Assembly (NCBI GenBank): GCA_964402985.1
Contig: CAYOET010000164.1
Span: 1 to 16,842, forward strand
Reading direction: 5' to 3'
Length of the DNA: 16,842 nucleotides
Source: JADYYB01 sp964402985
GTDB lineage: Bacteria > Pseudomonadota > Alphaproteobacteria > Rhizobiales > Kaistiaceae
The first letter of the stretch is position 1. Every line of letters begins with the position of its first letter. The position numbers were made by a program, and so were the translations under genes. Shown here piece after piece: positions 13,711 through 16,842 of the stretch. The notes beneath the pieces were generated by a model. The model worked only from the letters and a program-made list of their open reading frames with translations, was not told where the DNA came from and did no database searches.

Positions 13711-15603
13711 CTAGATGTAGCCGTTGGCCTTGAGGTAGCGGAGGACGGTCTCGGCGTGGATGTGCGGGTCGCCCGCGGCGGCCGGGAGCCTGATCTCGGG
13801 CTTGAGCGGGGATTCGTAGGGGCTGTCGATGCCGGTGAAGTTCTTGATCTCGCCGGCACGCGCCTTGCGGTAGAGGCCCTTCACGTCGCGCTCCTCGGCG
13901 ACCTCGATGGGCGTGTCGACAAAGATCTCCAGGAACTCGCCCGCTTCGACCAGCTCGCGCGCCATGTCGCGCTCGGAGCGGAAGGGCGAGATGAACGAGA
14001 CCAGCACGATCAGGCCGGCGTCGACGAAGAGTTTTGCCGTCTCGGCGACTCTGCGGATGTTCTCGACGCGGTCGGCGTCGGTGAAGCCGAGGTCGCGGTT
14101 GAGGCCGTGGCGGATGTTGTCGCCGTCGAGGAGATAGGTGTGGTGGCCGAGGAGGTGGAGCCGCTTCTCGACGATGTTGGCGATGGTCGACTTGCCGGCG
14201 CCGGAGAGGCCGGTGAACCAGAGGATCGCCGGCTTCTGGTTCTTGGCCTCCGAGCGCGCCCGCTTGTTCACGTCGAGCGCCTGCCAGTGGATGTTGGTCG
14301 CACGGCGGAGGCCGAAGCGGATCATCCCGGCGGCGACCGTCGCGTTGGTGAAGCGGTCGATGAGGATGAAGGAACCGGTGTTGCGGTTCTCGTCGTAGAG
14401 GTCGAAGGCGATCGGCTCGGCGAGCGAGAAATTCGCGAAGCCGATGTCGTTGAGGTTCAGCGTCTCGGCCGCGAGCGGCTTGAAGCTTTCGATATCGACG
14501 CGGTGCTTGAGGTCGCTGATCGCGGCGCCGACGGTAGCCGCGCCGCTCTTGAGGAGGTAGGAGCGGCCGGGCAGGAGCGGCTCCTCGGCCATCCAGATGA
14601 TGTGCGCGGCGAGCTGGTCGGCGACCTCGGGGCGCGAATCCGCGGAGGAGAGGATGTCGCCGCGGGAAAGGTCGACCTCGCGGTCGAGCGTCAGGGTGAC
14701 GGCATCGCCGGCGACGGCGAGCTTGCGGTCGCCGTCCTTGGTGACGATGCGCTCGACGATGGCTTCCTGGCCGGTGCGCGAGACGATCACCTGATCGCCG
14801 GGGCGGACCGCGCCGCCGGCGAGCGTGCCGGCATAGCCGCGGAAGGAGAGGTCGGGGCGGTTGACCCATTGCACCGGATAGCGGAACGCGCCGGTCGCGC
14901 CGGCGGGGACGATCTCGACCGTCTCGAGGTGGTCGAGGAGGGTCGGGCCTTTGTGCCAGGGGGTGTTGTCGCTCGGGCCGATGACGTTGTCGCCGAAGCG
15001 GGCCGACATCGGGATCGGCACGATGGTCTTGAAGTTGAACTGATCGGAGAAGGTCTGGAAGTCGGCGACGATCGAGTTGAAGCGCGCCTCGTCGAAGCCG
15101 ACGAGATCGATCTTGTTGATCGCGAGGACCACGTGCCGGATGCCGAGGAGCGAGGCGATGTAGGCGTGGCGCCTGGTCTGGATGAGGATGCCCTTGCGGG
15201 CGTCGACGAGGAGGATGGCGAGGTCGGCGGTCGAGGCGCCAGTCGCCATGTTGCGCGTGTACTGCTCGTGGCCGGGCGTGTCGGCGACGATGAAGCGGCG
15301 CTTCTCGGTGGCGAAGAAGCGGTAGGCGACGTCGATGGTGATGCCCTGCTCGCGCTCGGCCTCGAGGCCGTCGACGAGGAGGGCGAAATCCATGTCGCCG
15401 CCGGTCGTGCCGTATTTCCGCGAGTCCTTCTCGAGCGTGGAGATCTGGTCGTCGAAAAGGCGCTTGGTGTCGTAGAGGAGGCGGCCGATCAGCGTCGACT
15501 TTCCGTCGTCCACCGAGCCGCAGGTCAGGAAGCGGAGGAGGCCCTTCTCCCCTTCCCGCTCGGCGGCCGCGAGGAGCTTGGCCTCGGCGCGGAATTCGTT
15601 CAT
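13711..15603 (-). CDS. cysN: Bifunctional sulfate adenylyltransferase subunit 1 / adenylylsulfate kinase (CysN-CysC fusion, NodQ-like)
   Basis: The 630-residue protein fuses two enzymes. Residues ~20-440 are the CysN GTPase: G1 GSVDDGKS (29-36), G3 DTPGH (108-112), G4 NKID (163-166), then EF-Tu-like beta barrels. GTP hydrolysis drives CysD to form APS from sulfate and ATP. Residues ~455-630 are APS kinase (CysC): Walker A GLSGAGKST (465-473), DGDNIRHGLN, and FISPFRSER with the phospho-acceptor Ser (S539), which makes PAPS. Both active sites appear complete. The fused form (cysNC/nodQ) is usual in rhizobia and relatives. PAPS feeds cysteine synthesis or sulfation of surface or signal molecules. 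The ATG at 15603 overlaps the cysD stop by one base (TGATG), with GAGGG 9 nt upstream. Housekeeping cysNC is more likely than a nodulation-specific nodQ, as no nod genes are near. Confidence 0.96.
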   Translation of the reverse strand: MNEFRAEAKLLAAAEREGEKGLLRFLTCGSVDDGKSTLIGRLLYDTKRLFDDQISTLEKDSRKYGTTGGDMDFALLVDGLEAEREQGITIDVAYRFFATEKRRFIVADTPGHEQYTRNMATGASTADLAILLVDARKGILIQTRRHAYIASLLGIRHVVLAINKIDLVGFDEARFNSIVADFQTFSDQFNFKTIVPIPMSARFGDNVIGPSDNTPWHKGPTLLDHLETVEIVPAGATGAFRYPVQWVNRPDLSFRGYAGTLAGGAVRPGDQVIVSRTGQEAIVERIVTKDGDRKLAVAGDAVTLTLDREVDLSRGDILSSADSRPEVADQLAAHIIWMAEEPLLPGRSYLLKSGAATVGAAISDLKHRVDIESFKPLAAETLNLNDIGFANFSLAEPIAFDLYDENRNTGSFILIDRFTNATVAAGMIRFGLRRATNIHWQALDVNKRARSEAKNQKPAILWFTGLSGAGKSTIANIVEKRLHLLGHHTYLLDGDNIRHGLNRDLGFTDADRVENIRRVAETAKLFVDAGLIVLVSFISPFRSERDMARELVEAGEFLEIFVDTPIEVAEERDVKGLYRKARAGEIKNFTGIDSPYESPLKPEIRLPAAAGDPHIHAETVLRYLKANGYI

Positions 15604-16508
15604 CAGAAGTAGCCCTCGCGCTTCTTCTTCTCCATCGAGCCGACCTCGTCGTGGTCGATGAGGCGGCCCTGGCGCTCGGACGTGGTGGCGGCGAACATCT
15701 CGTCGACGATCTCGTCGAGGGTGGTCGCGTTCGATTCGATGGCGGCGGTCAGCGGGTAGCAGCCGAGGGTGCGGAAGCGGATGCGGCGGGTCTGCGGCTT
15801 CTCGCCGGGCATCATGCGCATGCGGTCGTCATCGACCATGAGGATCTGGCCGCTGCGCATCACCGTCGGGCGGTCGGCCGCGAAATAGAGCGGCACGATG
15901 TCGATACCCTCGGCGGCGATATACTGCCAGATGTCGAGTTCCGTCCAATTGGAGAGCGGGAAGACACGGATCGACTCCCCGGCTTTCACGCGCGTGTTGT
16001 AGAGCGACCACAGCTCGGGGCGCTGGCTCTTGGGGTCCCAGGCGTGGCTGGCCGAGCGGAAGGAGAAGATGCGCTCCTTGGCTCTGCTCTTCTCCTCGTC
16101 GCGGCGGGCGCCGCCGAAGGCCGCGTCAAAGCCATGCTTGGTGAGCGCCTGCTTGAGCGCGTCGGTCTTCATCACCTGCGTGTAGAGCGAGGAGCCGTGG
16201 TCGAAGGGGTTGATGCCCTGGCGAAGGCCTTCCTCGTTGGTATGCACGATGAGGTCGAGGCCGAGTTTCCGCGCCGTCGCGTCGCGGAAGCGGATCATGT
16301 CCCGGAACTTCCAGGTGGTGTCGATGTGGAGGAGCGGGAACGGCGGCTTGGCCGGATAGAAGGCCTTCATCGCCAGATGCAGCATGACGGCCGAATCCTT
16401 CCCGATCGAATACATCATCACGGGCTTCGCAAAGGTGGCGACCACCTCACGCATGATGAAGATCGACTCGGCCTCGAGCCGGCGAAGATGAGAAGGACCA
16501 GAAATCAT
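15603..16508 (-). CDS. cysD: Sulfate adenylyltransferase subunit 2 (CysD)
   Basis: This 301-residue protein of the PAPS-reductase/ATP-sulfurylase alpha-hydrolase superfamily has the PP-loop SIGKDS at residues 34-39 and the HLRRLEAESIFIMREV N-terminus characteristic of CysD. Further in it has LLHIDTTWKF, FGGARRDEEKSRAKERIFSFR in parts, and the C-terminal FRTLGCYPLTAAIES. It transfers AMP from ATP to sulfate in the heterodimer with CysN. The frame is open to a TTG at 16580, but the ATG at 16508 gives the usual length and places the conserved start correctly; no clear Shine-Dalgarno site precedes either. It is the first gene of cysD-cysNC. A weak -35/-10 pair (TTGTGA, 17 bp, TAGTTT) lies just upstream of the chosen start, inside the rejected extension. 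No cysH or cysG is present within the window. Confidence 0.94.
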   Translation of the reverse strand: MISGPSHLRRLEAESIFIMREVVATFAKPVMMYSIGKDSAVMLHLAMKAFYPAKPPFPLLHIDTTWKFRDMIRFRDATARKLGLDLIVHTNEEGLRQGINPFDHGSSLYTQVMKTDALKQALTKHGFDAAFGGARRDEEKSRAKERIFSFRSASHAWDPKSQRPELWSLYNTRVKAGESIRVFPLSNWTELDIWQYIAAEGIDIVPLYFAADRPTVMRSGQILMVDDDRMRMMPGEKPQTRRIRFRTLGCYPLTAAIESNATTLDEIVDEMFAATTSERQGRLIDHDEVGSMEKKKREGYF

Positions 16509-16842
16509 TGACAGCGCTAGCGTTTGAAGCCGGGAAACTATGCTGGCGGGGGTGGGGTCACAAGTAGCAGGGGTTGCCAATTTCCCGATCCGCCACGCAG
16601 GGCGTGTCGCCGTGCGGCGATTCAGGGGAACGGCATTCCTTGGAGGCTATCCAAGGTGCGACCCAAGCGGGGACTGATGTCCCGCCTCAGGTTTGTCATC
16701 GCCGGATTCACTCCGGCGATCCAGGGTTCAACCTCGCCCCACCGGGATCGCTCGATCACGGATCGTCGAGCGAGCGTCGGACAGGATTGCCGGAATGAAT
16801 CCGGCAATGACACGTGAGGGGCGGAGCTAGAAGGCGTCCGCA
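16509..16842. other. Gene-free region upstream of cysD, rich in hairpins
   Basis: No credible gene is seen in these 334 bp to the window edge. Short frames here translate the repeats (for example one reading WIAGVNPAMT, a peptide typical of alphaproteobacterial palindromic repeats). From 16585 to 16683 there are several short perfect stems: CACGC/GCGTG, CCTTGGA (16638-16644) with TCCAAGG (16650-16656), and GGGAC (16670-16674) with GTCCC (16679-16683). A larger repeat pair follows at 16694-16812. I could not match the array to a known riboswitch. Confidence 0.6.
16694..16812. repeat. BIME-like pair of inverted palindromic repeats
   Basis: Two hairpins with perfect 9-bp stems lie in inverted orientation: ATCGCCGGA (16698-16706), loop TTCAC, TCCGGCGAT (16712-16720); and ATTGCCGGA (16786-16794), loop ATGAA, TCCGGCAAT (16800-16808). 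With flanks TGTC and GACA the second is nearly the exact reverse complement of the first. Between them is a third stem, CGCTCGA (16749-16755) with TCGAGCG (16766-16772). The sequence family differs from the repeats at 3751 and 4186. Confidence 0.82.

Noticed and set aside
12303..13859. 518-codon minus-strand frame opposite the unknown bitopic gene
   Set aside because: Considered seriously because the plus-strand gene is also unfamiliar, but the minus frame is Arg-rich without a domain and runs into cysNC coding sequence, while the plus frame has a clear TM helix and an ordered C-terminal domain.
13711..15603. Symbiotic nodQ
   Set aside because: The domain order is the same, but no nodulation genes or symbiosis-type context are present and cysD is its ordinary partner, so housekeeping cysNC is the simpler reading.
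13693..15612. 639-codon plus-strand frame opposite cysNC
   Set aside because: Antisense shadow of a fully recognised enzyme; no motifs.
16622..16813. 63-codon minus-strand frame containing WIAGVNPAMT
   Set aside because: This peptide is the translation of the palindromic repeat pair, a well-known spurious ORF type in alphaproteobacteria.
16509..16842. SAM-II or other sulfur-related riboswitch upstream of cysD
   Set aside because: Several stems are present, but I could not align them with a known riboswitch core by eye.

Overview
The window is strongly GC-rich chromosomal DNA, almost certainly from an alphaproteobacterium and probably from the Hyphomicrobiales (Rhizobiales). The reasons are the phoR-pstSCAB-phoU-phoB gene order, the enlarged alphaproteobacterial forms of PstC and PstA, the fused CysN-CysC enzyme, and intergenic palindromic repeats of the kind scattered through alphaproteobacterial genomes. 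No rRNA, tRNA, CRISPR array, prophage or complete insertion sequence was found.

Layout. (1) 1-695: 3' end of an FAD-dependent aromatic-ring hydroxylase gene (+). (2) 728-1786: a luciferase-like flavin-dependent monooxygenase (-). It is divergent from 2140-3729, a 14-helix DHA2-type MFS exporter (+). Their shared 353-bp spacer holds two AT-rich dyads whose centres are exactly 40 bp apart, which look like operators for one regulator. (3) 3751-4264: a compact unit in which a 99-residue GIY-YIG endonuclease gene is boxed by two inverted copies of an ~80-bp palindromic repeat. (4) 4295-11852: the complete phosphate-starvation locus on the minus strand, transcribed phoR, pstS, pstC, pstA, pstB, phoU, phoB. 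A multi-unit Pho box lies between phoR and pstS, and a 12-bp hairpin lies between pstS and pstC. (5) 12027-13691: an unrecognised single-pass membrane protein (+), divergent from phoR. (6) 13711-16508: cysD-cysNC (-), the sulfate-activation operon. (7) 16509-16842: a gene-free region rich in hairpins, including another inverted pair of palindromic repeats.

How the genes work together. PstS captures periplasmic phosphate, PstC and PstA form the channel and PstB powers it. PhoU relays the transporter's state to the sensor kinase PhoR, which phosphorylates PhoB. PhoB then acts on the Pho box in front of pstS, closing the loop inside the locus. CysD and CysNC convert sulfate and ATP to APS and then PAPS. 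The flavin monooxygenase and exporter pair looks like a small co-regulated detoxification or efflux module, but its substrate cannot be read from the sequence.

Most of the window is ordinary core metabolism. The best candidates for something undescribed are the GIY-YIG/inverted-repeat unit, the unknown bitopic protein at 12027-13691, the 40-bp-spaced operator pair, and the 11-bp periodicity that extends from the Pho box into the end of phoR.
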